From the NCBI GenBank assembly GCA_028278525.1, contig JANQEE010000069.1:62001-126000 (forward strand): a DNA stretch of 64,000 nt, given 5' to 3'. The stretch comes from Minwuiaceae bacterium (lineage in GTDB: Bacteria; Pseudomonadota; Alphaproteobacteria; Minwuiales; Minwuiaceae). The notes under the pieces were generated by a model that saw only the letters and a list, made by a program, of their open reading frames with translations, was not told where the DNA came from and searched no databases. The position numbers were made by a program, and so were the translations under genes. This document shows, in pieces, positions 54,283 through 63,588 of the stretch (its first letter is position 1; each line of letters begins with the position of its first letter).

Positions 54283-55251
54283 ATGATGGAAGTGATCAAA
54301 CCAGGTCTCGAAACCTGCGTGCAGGATTACCCCGGGCGTATCGGCTATTGGAACCAGGGGTTCCCGCCGTCCGGCCCGATGGATAGCTGGTCGTTCCGGC
54401 TGGCCAACCTGCTGGTCGGCAATGAAGCCGGCGCCGCCGCACTGGAATGCCAGTTCATGGGCCCGACCCTGAAGTTCCAGCGCGACGCGGTCGTTGCCGT
54501 CTGCGGCGCCGATATGCAGGCGAAGCTGGACGGCGAACCAATGGCGCAATGGGAAAGCGTCGCGGTCAAGGCGGGCCAGGTGCTGGAGACGTCGTTCTCC
54601 ACCGCCGGCGCACGGACCTATATCGCGGTTGCCGGCGGCATCGCGACCGAGCCGTGGCTCGGCTCCCGCTCCACCTTTCACCAGGCGGGCGTGGGCGGTA
54701 TGGACGGCCATGCCCTGGCCGCCGGACAGGTCGTGCCGGTGGCCGGCGCGGCCGGAACGCCGGGCAAGCGCGTCAAGGAGGATCGGCGGCCGCTGTTCTC
54801 CGCCGACAAGACCTGGCAGATCGAAGTCGTGCCGGGGCCGAACGACGACTGGATCGACGAGGCGGGGCAGCAACGGTTCCTCTCCAGCGACTGGAAACTA
54901 TCGGCACGCAGCAACCGCACCGGCTTCCGCCTGGACGGCCCGGAATGGACCTTCACCGACAAGGCCTACAACAAGGCGCCGGAGCACGGCGCGGAACCGT
55001 CGAACATCATCGATCACGGCTATCCGCTGGGCGCGATCAACTTAGGCGGACAGACGCCGATCATCCTGGTCAACGACGGGCCCAGCATGGGCGGCTTCAT
55101 CAATCCCTATACGGTGCCGTCGGCGGCGTTCTGGAAACTGGCCCAGGCCAAGCCGGGCGACATCTTCCGCTTCACGTCCGTAACGGTCGAACAGGCCCAG
55201 TCAATGGCGCGCGAGCTGACCTCGATCTGCAGCGCATCCAGTATCGAATAA
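54283..55251 (+). CDS. pxpC: KipA/PxpC-type biotin-dependent carboxyltransferase subunit 2
   Basis: The 322-aa protein matches the C-terminal half of the urea-carboxylase carboxyltransferase (biotin-dependent carboxylase domain, TIGR00724 type). It has VIKPGLETCVQDYPGRIGYW, GFPPSGPMDSWSFRLANLLV, NEAGAAALECQFMGPTLKF, FLSSDWKLSARSNRTGFRL and ILVNDGPSMGGFINPYTV. ATG at 54283 follows TAGGAGGCC. The gene order biotin carboxylase-PxpB-PxpC-carrier mirrors the domain order of urea carboxylase. Confidence 0.92.
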   Translation: MMEVIKPGLETCVQDYPGRIGYWNQGFPPSGPMDSWSFRLANLLVGNEAGAAALECQFMGPTLKFQRDAVVAVCGADMQAKLDGEPMAQWESVAVKAGQVLETSFSTAGARTYIAVAGGIATEPWLGSRSTFHQAGVGGMDGHALAAGQVVPVAGAAGTPGKRVKEDRRPLFSADKTWQIEVVPGPNDDWIDEAGQQRFLSSDWKLSARSNRTGFRLDGPEWTFTDKAYNKAPEHGAEPSNIIDHGYPLGAINLGGQTPIILVNDGPSMGGFINPYTVPSAAFWKLAQAKPGDIFRFTSVTVEQAQSMARELTSICSASSIE

Positions 55252-55268
55252 TCGAAGGAGTTTAAAAG

Positions 55269-55487
55269 ATGGCGGAACAGGTCAGCACCCAGGTGCCGGG
55301 CAACGTATGGAAAGTCCTGGTCAAGCCGGGCGATGCAGTGAAGTCGGGCGATACGCTGTTCATCCTGGAAGTGATGAAGACGGAGGTGCCGCACGAGGCA
55401 TCGTCGGACGGCATAGTGTCGGCGGTCCACATCCAGGAAGAACAGGAAGGCGTGGACGCCGGTACGCTGGCGGTGGAAATCGAGTAA
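55269..55487 (+). CDS. Biotin/lipoyl carrier protein (72 aa)
   Basis: The small protein is a single biotinyl domain: VKPGDAVKSGDTLFILEVMK, with the biotin lysine in EVMKTE instead of the EAMKME of acetyl-CoA carboxylase. The MKTE form resembles the biotin site of urea carboxylase. AAGGAG precedes ATG 55269. It is the last gene of the cluster and would carry carboxyl groups from the biotin carboxylase to PxpB/PxpC. Confidence 0.9.
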   Translation: MAEQVSTQVPGNVWKVLVKPGDAVKSGDTLFILEVMKTEVPHEASSDGIVSAVHIQEEQEGVDAGTLAVEIE

Positions 55488-55496
55488 CCGCGGCGG

Positions 55497-56918
55497 TTAT
55501 GCCTGAATAGGCTGGGTGCCTGACGTCGGCTGACCTTCGATTACGCGGTCGGCCGGGAAGAACACGGTTACGGTGGTGCCGACATCGACCTTGCTGTCGA
55601 TGACGATGTCGCCGCCGTGCAGCTCCGCGAACTTCTTGACCAAGGGCAGCCCGAGGCCGGTGCCCTCGTGCGTGCGGCTTAGCGCATGTTCCAACTGCAC
55701 GAACGGCTCAAGCACCTTGTCCACATCTTCGCTGGCTATGCCGATGCCGGTATCGCGAATCCTGATATAGCCGCCGCCGTCGTCGTGAAGACCGGCGGCG
55801 ACGGTCACCGAGCCCGATGCCCGGGTGAACTTGATGGCGTTCGACAGAAGGTTGATCACGACCTGGCTGACCAGCCGCGGGTCAGCCCGAAGCACGAGAC
55901 TATCCGGCGCGACTTCGAAGACCAGGTCGACCTCTTGCTCCGCCGCCTTGTCGCGGAACATCCGCGCAGACTGCTCGATCAGGGCGCGGACATCGATCTC
56001 CTGTTCGTCGAGCGAAAGTTTGCCCGCCGTCGCCTTCGACAGGTCGAGGATGCCGTTGATCACACCCAGCAGATGAGTGCTGCTGTCGTGGATATCCCGG
56101 GCGTAGGCCTCGTAGCGTTCGGAACCGAGCGGACCGAACAGCTTCATCCGCATCATCTCCGAAAAGCCGATGATCGCATTCAGCGGCGTCCGCAATTCGT
56201 GACTCATATTGGCCAGAAACTCGGTCTTTGCTTTGTTCGCCGCCTCCGCCCGCGCTTTGGCGAGACCGAGTTCCTTTTCCGCCCGTTTACGCTCCGTAAT
56301 GTCGCGGGCAAAGGCGCAATTGTATTCCTGGCCGTCGAATTCGATGTAGTTGGCGGTGACGTCGACGGGAAAGACGCCGCCGTCGCAGGTTATGTGACGC
56401 GCCTCGAAGGTGAGAGATCCGGCCTGCTTTAACTGCGCCCAGCTCTTTGCCCAGAATTCCGGCGTCAGTCCCGGCACGATGTCCCAGATCTTTTTAGCCA
56501 GCAGCTCTTCGCGGCCGTAGCCGAGGGTGCGGCAGGCCCAATCGTTGACGAACAGGATATGGCCTTCGCGGCCGATCCAGAATGCGGAGATGGCGGCACG
56601 CTCGATCGAGAACAACGGCAGGCGTAAAGCCCGGTCCGCCGTCTGGCGCCTGGCGGCAATATTTCTCAAGCCGAGCATGGCAGTCAGCACGGCAAGGCTG
56701 GCAGCAAGGCCGAGCCAGCCGTGATCGCTGTCCAGCCATGGATCCGTCCCCTCCGACATAAGATGCGCGGAAGCCTGGGCAACGATCAGCATGGCCGCCG
56801 AAGCGATCATGCCGGCAAGGAACCCGAAACGCCATTCAGGATAACGCCGCAGCAGAACAACGCCGCCGAAGAGAGTCAGCAGGCAGAAAATTGCCGCAGC
56901 GAAAAGTCCAAGACCCAT
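55497..56918 (-). CDS. PAS sensor histidine kinase
   Basis: The 473-aa kinase has three or so N-terminal membrane segments (to about residue 90) and one PAS domain with HILFVNDWACRTLGYGREEL and a PAC tail YNCAFARDITERKRAEKEL. HisKA follows with the phosphorylated His in [21 protein letters not shown], then HATPase with DTGIGIA and [18 protein letters not shown]. No response regulator lies next to it. ATG 56918 is chosen; TTG 56924 is in frame. It converges on the biotin carrier gene, 9 bp away. Confidence 0.9.
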   Translation of the reverse strand: MGLGLFAAAIFCLLTLFGGVVLLRRYPEWRFGFLAGMIASAAMLIVAQASAHLMSEGTDPWLDSDHGWLGLAASLAVLTAMLGLRNIAARRQTADRALRLPLFSIERAAISAFWIGREGHILFVNDWACRTLGYGREELLAKKIWDIVPGLTPEFWAKSWAQLKQAGSLTFEARHITCDGGVFPVDVTANYIEFDGQEYNCAFARDITERKRAEKELGLAKARAEAANKAKTEFLANMSHELRTPLNAIIGFSEMMRMKLFGPLGSERYEAYARDIHDSSTHLLGVINGILDLSKATAGKLSLDEQEIDVRALIEQSARMFRDKAAEQEVDLVFEVAPDSLVLRADPRLVSQVVINLLSNAIKFTRASGSVTVAAGLHDDGGGYIRIRDTGIGIASEDVDKVLEPFVQLEHALSRTHEGTGLGLPLVKKFAELHGGDIVIDSKVDVGTTVTVFFPADRVIEGQPTSGTQPIQA

Positions 56919-57293
56919 AGTCAAGCGCCCGACCGTGCTGAGGCCGCCACCCGAGCCTGGCCAGAATAATCGCCAAGCGGCACGGCGGCGCCGGTCATAG
57001 GGGTCGGGAAGCTAGGCTCGATTGCTAAACAATGTGTTACCGCGGGTCGGCGAGGGCGCAGGCAACGCGGCCAAAATATATGGGCCCGCGCAAGCGCGGG
57101 CCCATACAAAGTACGCTACGAGGTACGCTACTTTAAGAAAATCGGGCCATGGGAACAAACCACGGGGGACAGGACTTGGTTCGCCGCGACTGCCGATCCG
57201 TAAATTTCATAGATATTTATTCTATATAAATCTTAAATTTAGATTAAATCAAAAAGATTATTTTAAGGACGGCATCAGGATCAGCGCTTCCGG
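56919..57293. other. Gene-free spacer with hairpin, direct repeats and AT-rich tract
   Basis: No gene is convincing in this 375-bp region. It holds a perfect 10-bp hairpin (57081-57090 with 57095-57104, TGGGCCCGCG), a TACGCTAC direct repeat (about 57110-57130), and a 67-bp tract at 57201-57267 that is over 85 percent AT. The AT tract contains TAAATTT and AAATTTA in inverted order. The tract may be a promoter or a binding region; its meaning is unknown. Confidence 0.5.
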
Positions 57294-58334
<1,041 letters not shown>

Positions 58335-58397
58335 TGATTTTCCTCCCCATTGCAGCCGAGCCATTCGACCGCGATGCCGCCGCCGCGTCAACCGGTT

Positions 58398-58540
58398 GGA
58401 TTCCTCTGTTGCGGCCAAGCCGGCCCACTCCCCCGTCGGGATTCCTATGTTGCAGCCTGGCCGGCCCGCTCCCCCTTCCCAACCACCCGTACAGGGTACC
58501 CTCATGGGTGGTTGGGAAGGGGGAGCGGGCCGGCCAGGCT
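58398..58540. repeat. Tandem diverged units plus perfect 35-bp inverted repeat
   Basis: Two units about 42 bp apart (from 58398 and 58439) share GGATTCCT-x-TGTTGC and GCCGGCCC-x-CTCCCCC. The second unit is part of the left arm of a perfect 35-bp inverted repeat (58454-58488 and 58506-58540). The 17-bp loop contains GGGTACCC. It lies between the LLM gene and the arsR gene, both on the minus strand. Confidence 0.85.
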
Positions 58541-58559
58541 GGCGCAAGCCCAGAATCCT

Positions 58560-58868
58560 TTAATGCTCTTCCGTTTCGTGCGGTTCGACCAGGTGGTCGA
58601 TCATGTTCTTCAGCGTTTCGCGGACGTGGGAATCGGCAATGCTGTAATAGACCTGCTTGCCCTGGCGGTCGGCCTTCAACAGCCGCGCCGCCCGCAACAG
58701 CCGCAGGTGATGGCTGACCAGCGACTGGGACAGGTCCAGGCGGGACGCCATGTCGCCGACGCTGACCGGCTGGTCGAGGCAGGCCAGAACCAGGCCGAGC
58801 CTATTGGGCTCCCCCAGCAGGTGAAACATTTCGGCCAGTTCCAGTTGTTGATCCCGGTTGAGCGGCAT
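58560..58868 (-). CDS. ArsR/SmtB-family zinc-sensor-type regulator
   Basis: The 102-aa repressor has the ArsR winged helix (VSVGDMASRLDLSQSLVSHH, wing GKQVYYSIAD). The alpha-5 zinc ligands Asp79-x-His81-x10-His92-x2-Glu95 match the D-x-H-x10-H-x2-E pattern of SmtB. A His-containing tail (HETEEH) ends the protein. It therefore probably senses zinc or a similar metal. It is divergent from the znuB-like permease, with a Zur-like palindrome (58928-58944) between them. Confidence 0.88.
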   Translation of the reverse strand: MPLNRDQQLELAEMFHLLGEPNRLGLVLACLDQPVSVGDMASRLDLSQSLVSHHLRLLRAARLLKADRQGKQVYYSIADSHVRETLKNMIDHLVEPHETEEH

Positions 58869-58927
58869 CGTCGCGATATCGGTTGAGGTGCAGATACGCC
58901 GGCGGCTGAAGGACCGCCGACTGTGAT

Positions 58928-58944
58928 ATGTTATATTATAATGT
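58928..58944. promoter_or_regulatory. Zur/SmtB-like metal-regulatory palindrome
   Basis: ATGTTATATTATAATGT lies 35 bp upstream of the znuB-like ATG and 60 bp from the arsR ATG. It matches the ATGTTATA-N2-ATAACAT pattern of alphaproteobacterial Zur boxes at all but two positions of the right half. The site could instead be bound by the divergent ArsR protein. Confidence 0.5.
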
Positions 58945-58978
58945 GTGCAACCGACGAGATTTTGTGCGGTACGGAGCG

Positions 58979-59776
58979 ATGGACGAATTCATACTGCGGG
59001 CGCTGGCTGCCGGGGTTGGGCTGGCGGCCTTCATGGGCCCGCTCGGCTCTTTCGTGGTATGGCGACGGATGGCCTATTTCGGCGATACACTGGCGCATTC
59101 GGCGCTGCTGGGCGTGGCGCTGGGCTTCCTGTTGGGCATCAATGTCAGCGTCGGCATCATCGCGACCTGCGTGACGCTCGCCTTACTGTTGGTCCTGTTA
59201 CGTCAGCGCCAGAAGTTGGCCGACGACACCCTGCTGGGCATTCTGTCCCACAGCGCGCTGTCGCTCGGCCTGGTCGCGCTCGCCTTCATGGAGACCCTGC
59301 GCGTCGACCTGATCGCGTATCTGTTCGGCGACATTCTGGCGGTGAGCAGCCAGGACATCGCCTGGATCTATGCCGGCGGCATCGCCGCGGTCGCCGCCCT
59401 GGTCTGGCTCTGGCGGCCGCTGCTGTCGATCACCGTGCACGAGGAACTGGCGCGCGTCGAAGGCGTACCGGTGATCCGCGTTCAGCTCTGCTTCATGCTG
59501 CTGATCGCAGTCGTCATCGCGCTGGCCATGAAGGTCGTCGGCATATTGCTGGTGACATCGTTGCTGATCATTCCGGCGGCAACCGCCCGGCGCTTCGCCA
59601 ACACGCCCGAGCAGATGGCCGTCCTGGCCAGCGTCGTCGGAATGCTGGCGGTGGCGCTCGGCCTCGGCGGGTCGCTGCAATGGGACCTGCCGTCCGGACC
59701 GGCGGTGGTGGTGGCAGCCGCGCTGCTGTTCACCCTAAGCCAGATCACCGCGGCGGTGCGACGCGCGCCCGCCTGA
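58979..59776 (+). CDS. znuB: Metal (zinc) ABC transporter permease, ZnuB-like
   Basis: The 265-aa protein has about eight membrane segments and ZnuB motifs: GPLGSFVVWRRMAYFGDTLA, HSALLGVALGFLLGIN and VGILLVTSLLIIPAATARRF. ATG 58979 has GGAGCG before it. It is an orphan: no znuA receptor or znuC ATPase is adjacent. The divergent zinc-sensor ArsR and the Zur-like site argue that it is expressed under zinc limitation. It may work with partners encoded elsewhere. Confidence 0.9.
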   Translation: MDEFILRALAAGVGLAAFMGPLGSFVVWRRMAYFGDTLAHSALLGVALGFLLGINVSVGIIATCVTLALLLVLLRQRQKLADDTLLGILSHSALSLGLVALAFMETLRVDLIAYLFGDILAVSSQDIAWIYAGGIAAVAALVWLWRPLLSITVHEELARVEGVPVIRVQLCFMLLIAVVIALAMKVVGILLVTSLLIIPAATARRFANTPEQMAVLASVVGMLAVALGLGGSLQWDLPSGPAVVVAAALLFTLSQITAAVRRAPA

Positions 59777-59781
59777 AGCAC

Positions 59782-60969
59782 CTACTCTCCGACCGCGACC
59801 GACGGCGAACGTTTGTTATTAGCGATCAGGCGCCGGCCGGGAAACACGATGCGAACTTCGGTGCCACGGCCCGGCGCGCTGGCCAGGGTGAGCCTGCCGC
59901 CATGCAATTCGACCAGCGATTTGGCGAGCGGCAGGCCGAGACCGGTGCCGTCATATTTCCGGTCGAGGCCGTTGTCGACCTGACCGAACGGCTGCAGGGC
60001 CCGGGGAATATCGGCCGGCGCAATGCCGATGCCGGAATCCGCGATCGTAACGATCATCTCCCGCGCATCCGCCACGGCATCGATCGCGACCCATCCGCCG
60101 CGCGGCGTGAACTTGACGGCGTTCGACAACAGATTGAGCAGGATCTGACGAAACTTGCCCTCGTCGGCGCGCAAATCCGGCATGGCCGGGTCGATACGCT
60201 TTCTGATGGCAATGCCGGCCTCTTCGGCGCGAGCCCTTACGAGGCGCAGGGTTCTTTCCAGCACGGCGCCGAGCGAAAATATCGATTCCGACAGTTCCAT
60301 TTTGCCGGCTTCGATCTTCGAGACATCCAGCATGTCGTTGATGATGCCAAGCAGGTGGTGGCCGCTGGCGTTGATGTCGTGCGCATAGTCGCGGTAGCGT
60401 TCGTCCGGCAACGGGCCGTACACCTGCCGCTCGATTATTTCCGAAAAGCCGAGGATGGCGTTCAGCGGCGTTCGCAGCTCGTGGCTCATGTTGGCCAGAA
60501 ACTCCGATTTGGCGCGATTGGCATGCTCCGCCTCGCGGCGCGCCTGGTCGATCCCGACGGCATGCAGGCGCATGTCGTCCAGGGTCGCCTGAAACAGGGT
60601 CAACGCGGTCCCGACGCCGAGCAGCCGGCCTTGTTCGGTGACGATGAAGCCCTTCAGCAACGCGCTGGGCTTCTCCGTGACAATCAGCTTGCTCAGGCTC
60701 CCGAGGGTCGCCGAAACATCCACGATCAGCGGTTCCCGATCCATCAACAAGGAAACCGGCCGCTTGTCGTACAAAGCCCGGCCGAACTGATGGGCAAGCC
60801 GGAGCAGGAACTCATGTCGGTTGATCAGGCCGACCGGCGTGCCGGAATTAATCGCGACGACGGTCAACAGATCGTCATCACGCAGAAACAGTTCGTACAC
60901 CTCGCCGCCCGGCAAATGATCGGGCACTGTGCGGCAAGGCAAGACAATGTCGCCAAGATTTCTGGACAT
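59782..60969 (-). CDS. Sensor histidine kinase with N-terminal CBS-like domain
   Basis: The 395-aa kinase has a soluble N-terminal part that looks like paired CBS modules ([20 protein letters not shown], then [20 protein letters not shown] and [15 protein letters not shown]). HisKA follows with [21 protein letters not shown], then HATPase with DSGIGIA and [18 protein letters not shown]. No membrane segment is seen, so it may sense a cytoplasmic ligand such as a nucleotide. ATG 60969 or GTG 60981 is the start. No response regulator is adjacent. Confidence 0.88.
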   Translation of the reverse strand: MSRNLGDIVLPCRTVPDHLPGGEVYELFLRDDDLLTVVAINSGTPVGLINRHEFLLRLAHQFGRALYDKRPVSLLMDREPLIVDVSATLGSLSKLIVTEKPSALLKGFIVTEQGRLLGVGTALTLFQATLDDMRLHAVGIDQARREAEHANRAKSEFLANMSHELRTPLNAILGFSEIIERQVYGPLPDERYRDYAHDINASGHHLLGIINDMLDVSKIEAGKMELSESIFSLGAVLERTLRLVRARAEEAGIAIRKRIDPAMPDLRADEGKFRQILLNLLSNAVKFTPRGGWVAIDAVADAREMIVTIADSGIGIAPADIPRALQPFGQVDNGLDRKYDGTGLGLPLAKSLVELHGGRLTLASAPGRGTEVRIVFPGRRLIANNKRSPSVAVGE

Positions 60970-61143
60970 CCGGTAACGCACGCTGGCAGACGAAATTCAG
61001 TCAAGCCGAAAGGCCTTGTCTGTCAGGGTGCGACCGAAAACGTGAATTTCTTTCTAACGCTAGGCACTCGTTTTATGAAACCTTTATGACAGTCGCAAAA
61101 GGTTTTTAGTCCATATAGATTATAAACCGAACGATCAGTGGGA

Positions 61144-61605
61144 ATGATGAGCACGTTGAAATCGGACTATCTCGGCACCCTGAGCATCGAGCTTGCAGCG
61201 TCGCATATGGTCGGCGAGATACCGCGCGGACGCCTGCGTGTGGACGTTTTCAAAGGCGGCAGCCTGAAAGGGCCGCGGATCAAAGCCAGAATACTGGCCG
61301 GCGGCAGCGACAGCCTGATCGGCACGGCCGACGGTGCAGTGCGGCCCGACGTGCGGCTGACGCTGGAGACCGACGACGGCGCGCTGATCTATGTCCATTA
61401 CCGCGGCGTCAGGCACGCATCGTCCGAGGTGATGCAACGTCTGGCGCGCGAGGAAGCGGTCGACCCGGGCGAGTATTACTTACGCAATGCGCCGTTCTTC
61501 GAGACGGCTTCCGAAAAATACGATTGGCTCAACCGCATCGTCGCGGTCGGCATCGGCCGGCGGGAACCCGGCCGGGCGGTCTACGACCTGTTCGAAATAC
61601 TCTGA
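61144..61605 (+). CDS. DUF3237 family protein
   Basis: The 153-aa beta-rich protein has DUF3237 marks: a DYLGTLSIELAASHMVGEIP start, then ALIYVHYRGVRHASSEVMQ, and NRIVAVGIGRREPGRAVYDL at the end. The family has no defined enzyme activity. ATG 61144 (or 61147); GTG 61138 is in frame. It is divergent from the CBS-kinase gene and 54 bp upstream of a DUF2161 gene. Confidence 0.82.
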   Translation: MMSTLKSDYLGTLSIELAASHMVGEIPRGRLRVDVFKGGSLKGPRIKARILAGGSDSLIGTADGAVRPDVRLTLETDDGALIYVHYRGVRHASSEVMQRLAREEAVDPGEYYLRNAPFFETASEKYDWLNRIVAVGIGRREPGRAVYDLFEIL

Positions 61606-61659
61606 AGATCCTGTCAAAAGCTATAATCGGACCAGCCGAATCACGACGACGGGTTGGCC

Positions 61660-62358
61660 GTGACCAGCGAGCAGGACCTTTATCCACCGATCAAATCCTT
61701 CCTGGAAGCGCAGGGCTACGAGGTCAAGGCGGAGATCAACGGCTGCGACGCGGTCGCCGTTCGCGGCAACGAAACGCCGGTGATCGTCGAACTGAAAAAG
61801 AGCTTCACGCTCGACCTGGTGTTTCAGGGCGTCGACCGGCTGCGCATCTCCGACCAGGTTTACCTGGCCGTGCCGGCGCCGCCGGCGAAATCGCGCGGGC
61901 CGTTGTCGTACCGCAGCCGGCGCCGGGCCTTGAAGCTTTGCCGCAGGCTGGGGTTGGGCCTGATCCTGGTGCATACGAACGAAAAGGCCGCCGGCTTCGT
62001 GGAGGTGCTGCTGGATCCCCTGCCCTACCGACCGCGGCCGAACCGGCAGAAGTACAACCTTCTGCTGAAGGAGTTCGCGCATCGTGTCGGCGACCCGAAC
62101 ATCGGCGGCAGCACACGGCGGCCGATCGTCACCGCCTACCGCCAGGACGCGCTGCGCTGCGTGCACTTCCTAAACCGGGAAGGTCCGCTGAAAGTCTCGC
62201 TGCTGCGCGATATGAGCGGCACCGCACGCGCCGCCGGGATTCTGCAAAAGGATGTCTATGGCTGGTTTCAACGGGTCGAGCGGGGCATTTACACCCTGTC
62301 GCCAAAAGGACGCGAGGCCGCCGTCACCTACGCGGACGTTATCGAGACGTTGCAGTAA
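61660..62358 (+). CDS. DUF2161 family protein (nuclease-like fold)
   Basis: The 232-aa protein has YPPIKSFLEAQGYEVKAEIN, CDAVAVRGNETPVIVELKKS (a PD-(D/E)xK-like ELKK core), and the family's QRRRALKL-type middle. The C-terminal part contains RQDALRCVHFLNREGPLKV, typical of DUF2161, sometimes called phosphodiesterase. GTG 61660 is preferred; TTG 61654 is possible. Function unknown; a nuclease is likely from the core motif. Confidence 0.83.
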   Translation: MTSEQDLYPPIKSFLEAQGYEVKAEINGCDAVAVRGNETPVIVELKKSFTLDLVFQGVDRLRISDQVYLAVPAPPAKSRGPLSYRSRRRALKLCRRLGLGLILVHTNEKAAGFVEVLLDPLPYRPRPNRQKYNLLLKEFAHRVGDPNIGGSTRRPIVTAYRQDALRCVHFLNREGPLKVSLLRDMSGTARAAGILQKDVYGWFQRVERGIYTLSPKGREAAVTYADVIETLQ

Positions 62359-62370
62359 CGCCGAGAGCGA

Positions 62371-63423
62371 TCATCCGTGTTTCAGGCGGGCTTCGCGGAT
62401 GAAGCGCATATCCGTCGCGGTTTCATAATCGATCCGCCAGTCGCGGTTGGCGTTGTGGAACCAGACATTGGCGCCGTTGTTGAAATCCGCTTCCTCGATC
62501 AGTCCGTCGTAATTCCAGATCGACTTGAAGAACGCGATTTCGCGGCGCACCCGTTCCGGCCCGAAGCGGCCGAGAAACTTCTCGCCGATCGTCTTGTAGA
62601 TGACGTCCACGTCCTGGTCCCGCAGCCAGCGCATCGCGGCGTACATGGCATTTATGTAGCGTTGGGTCAGGTCGGGGCTCTGCGCGATGGTTTCCTCCAG
62701 CACATAGACCACCGTGGTCGGGATGTTGCCGCCGAACGTCACCGTCCACCGGGCGTCGTCGGAGACATCGAACAACAGCTTGCCGAAGCCCTGTTCCTCC
62801 GCATGGAACGCCCAGATCGGCAGCACCATGGCGGCATCGAAGCGGCCTTCCCGAAGGCCATCCAGCACGCCGTTCGCACCGCCGCCGTCGACCCAGCGGA
62901 ACTGATCGCCGACGCCGAACCGTTCGAGAATATAGGTGCCGTAGAGCCAGGGGCCGGAACCGATCCCGGTTGCCGCAATGGCCGGCTTGGACCCGTCCGG
63001 GCGCCGGTACTCCGCCAGCATGGCGATGGAATTGACGCCGCCGTCATAGAGATCCTTGCGGATCATGATATTCGCATAGGAACACCGGCGGTCGGTTGCC
63101 ATCAGCATCTTGGCCGTCTTACCGCGGCCGATGATCTGCAGCGGATGGCCGGAATCGCCGAGCGCGTAGCCGACCTGACCGGTCGCCAGGATGCGGCGGA
63201 CGTTGGAGCCGCCCTTGCCTTCGATCACCAAAAGCGTGATCCCTTCGTCGGCCATGAAGCCCAGTTCCTGGGCGACCATGTGCGCGGCATATATCGTTCT
63301 GTCGGTGGAATGCGACGCCGTTACCGGCAGCGCCTGGGATTGCCCACTGCGAACTGCATAGAACAGAGTCGTCCCGCCCGCCGCGGCGCCGGCGATGAAA
63401 TCCCTGCGACCGATCCGCTCCAT
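62371..63423 (-). CDS. ABC transporter substrate-binding protein (NMT1/THI5-like), Tat-exported
   Basis: The 350-aa protein has a twin-arginine signal (GRRDFIAGAAAGGTTLF) and a type II periplasmic fold with DEGITLLVIEGKGGSNVRRI, then ATGQVGYALGDSGHPLQIIG and VLDGLREGRFDAAMVLPIWA. NMT1-like receptors bind pyrimidine precursors, sulphonates, aromatic acids or taurine. ATG 63423 is preceded by AAGGAG. It is divergent from a CaiB/BaiF gene; no permease or ATPase lies adjacent in the window. Confidence 0.87.
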   Translation of the reverse strand: MERIGRRDFIAGAAAGGTTLFYAVRSGQSQALPVTASHSTDRTIYAAHMVAQELGFMADEGITLLVIEGKGGSNVRRILATGQVGYALGDSGHPLQIIGRGKTAKMLMATDRRCSYANIMIRKDLYDGGVNSIAMLAEYRRPDGSKPAIAATGIGSGPWLYGTYILERFGVGDQFRWVDGGGANGVLDGLREGRFDAAMVLPIWAFHAEEQGFGKLLFDVSDDARWTVTFGGNIPTTVVYVLEETIAQSPDLTQRYINAMYAAMRWLRDQDVDVIYKTIGEKFLGRFGPERVRREIAFFKSIWNYDGLIEEADFNNGANVWFHNANRDWRIDYETATDMRFIREARLKHG

Positions 63424-63588
63424 ACCCAACTCCTTCGCGCCAACACAGTCGTCAAGCGGCGGCGATCGCCCCGACAAACCCGCGCCGCGCCCCCTCGACC
63501 TCGGCCCGGGAAGCGGCTAGACAAGACGGTGCGAGGCAACGCCAGCGCACCGGTACGCCGCGTCCAGTCAACCGAGAGGATCCAAATA

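Noticed and set aside
58335-58547. N-terminal extension of the LLM gene
   Set aside because: The extra residues are translated from the repeat at 58398-58540, and the ATG at 58334 has a strong ribosome site.
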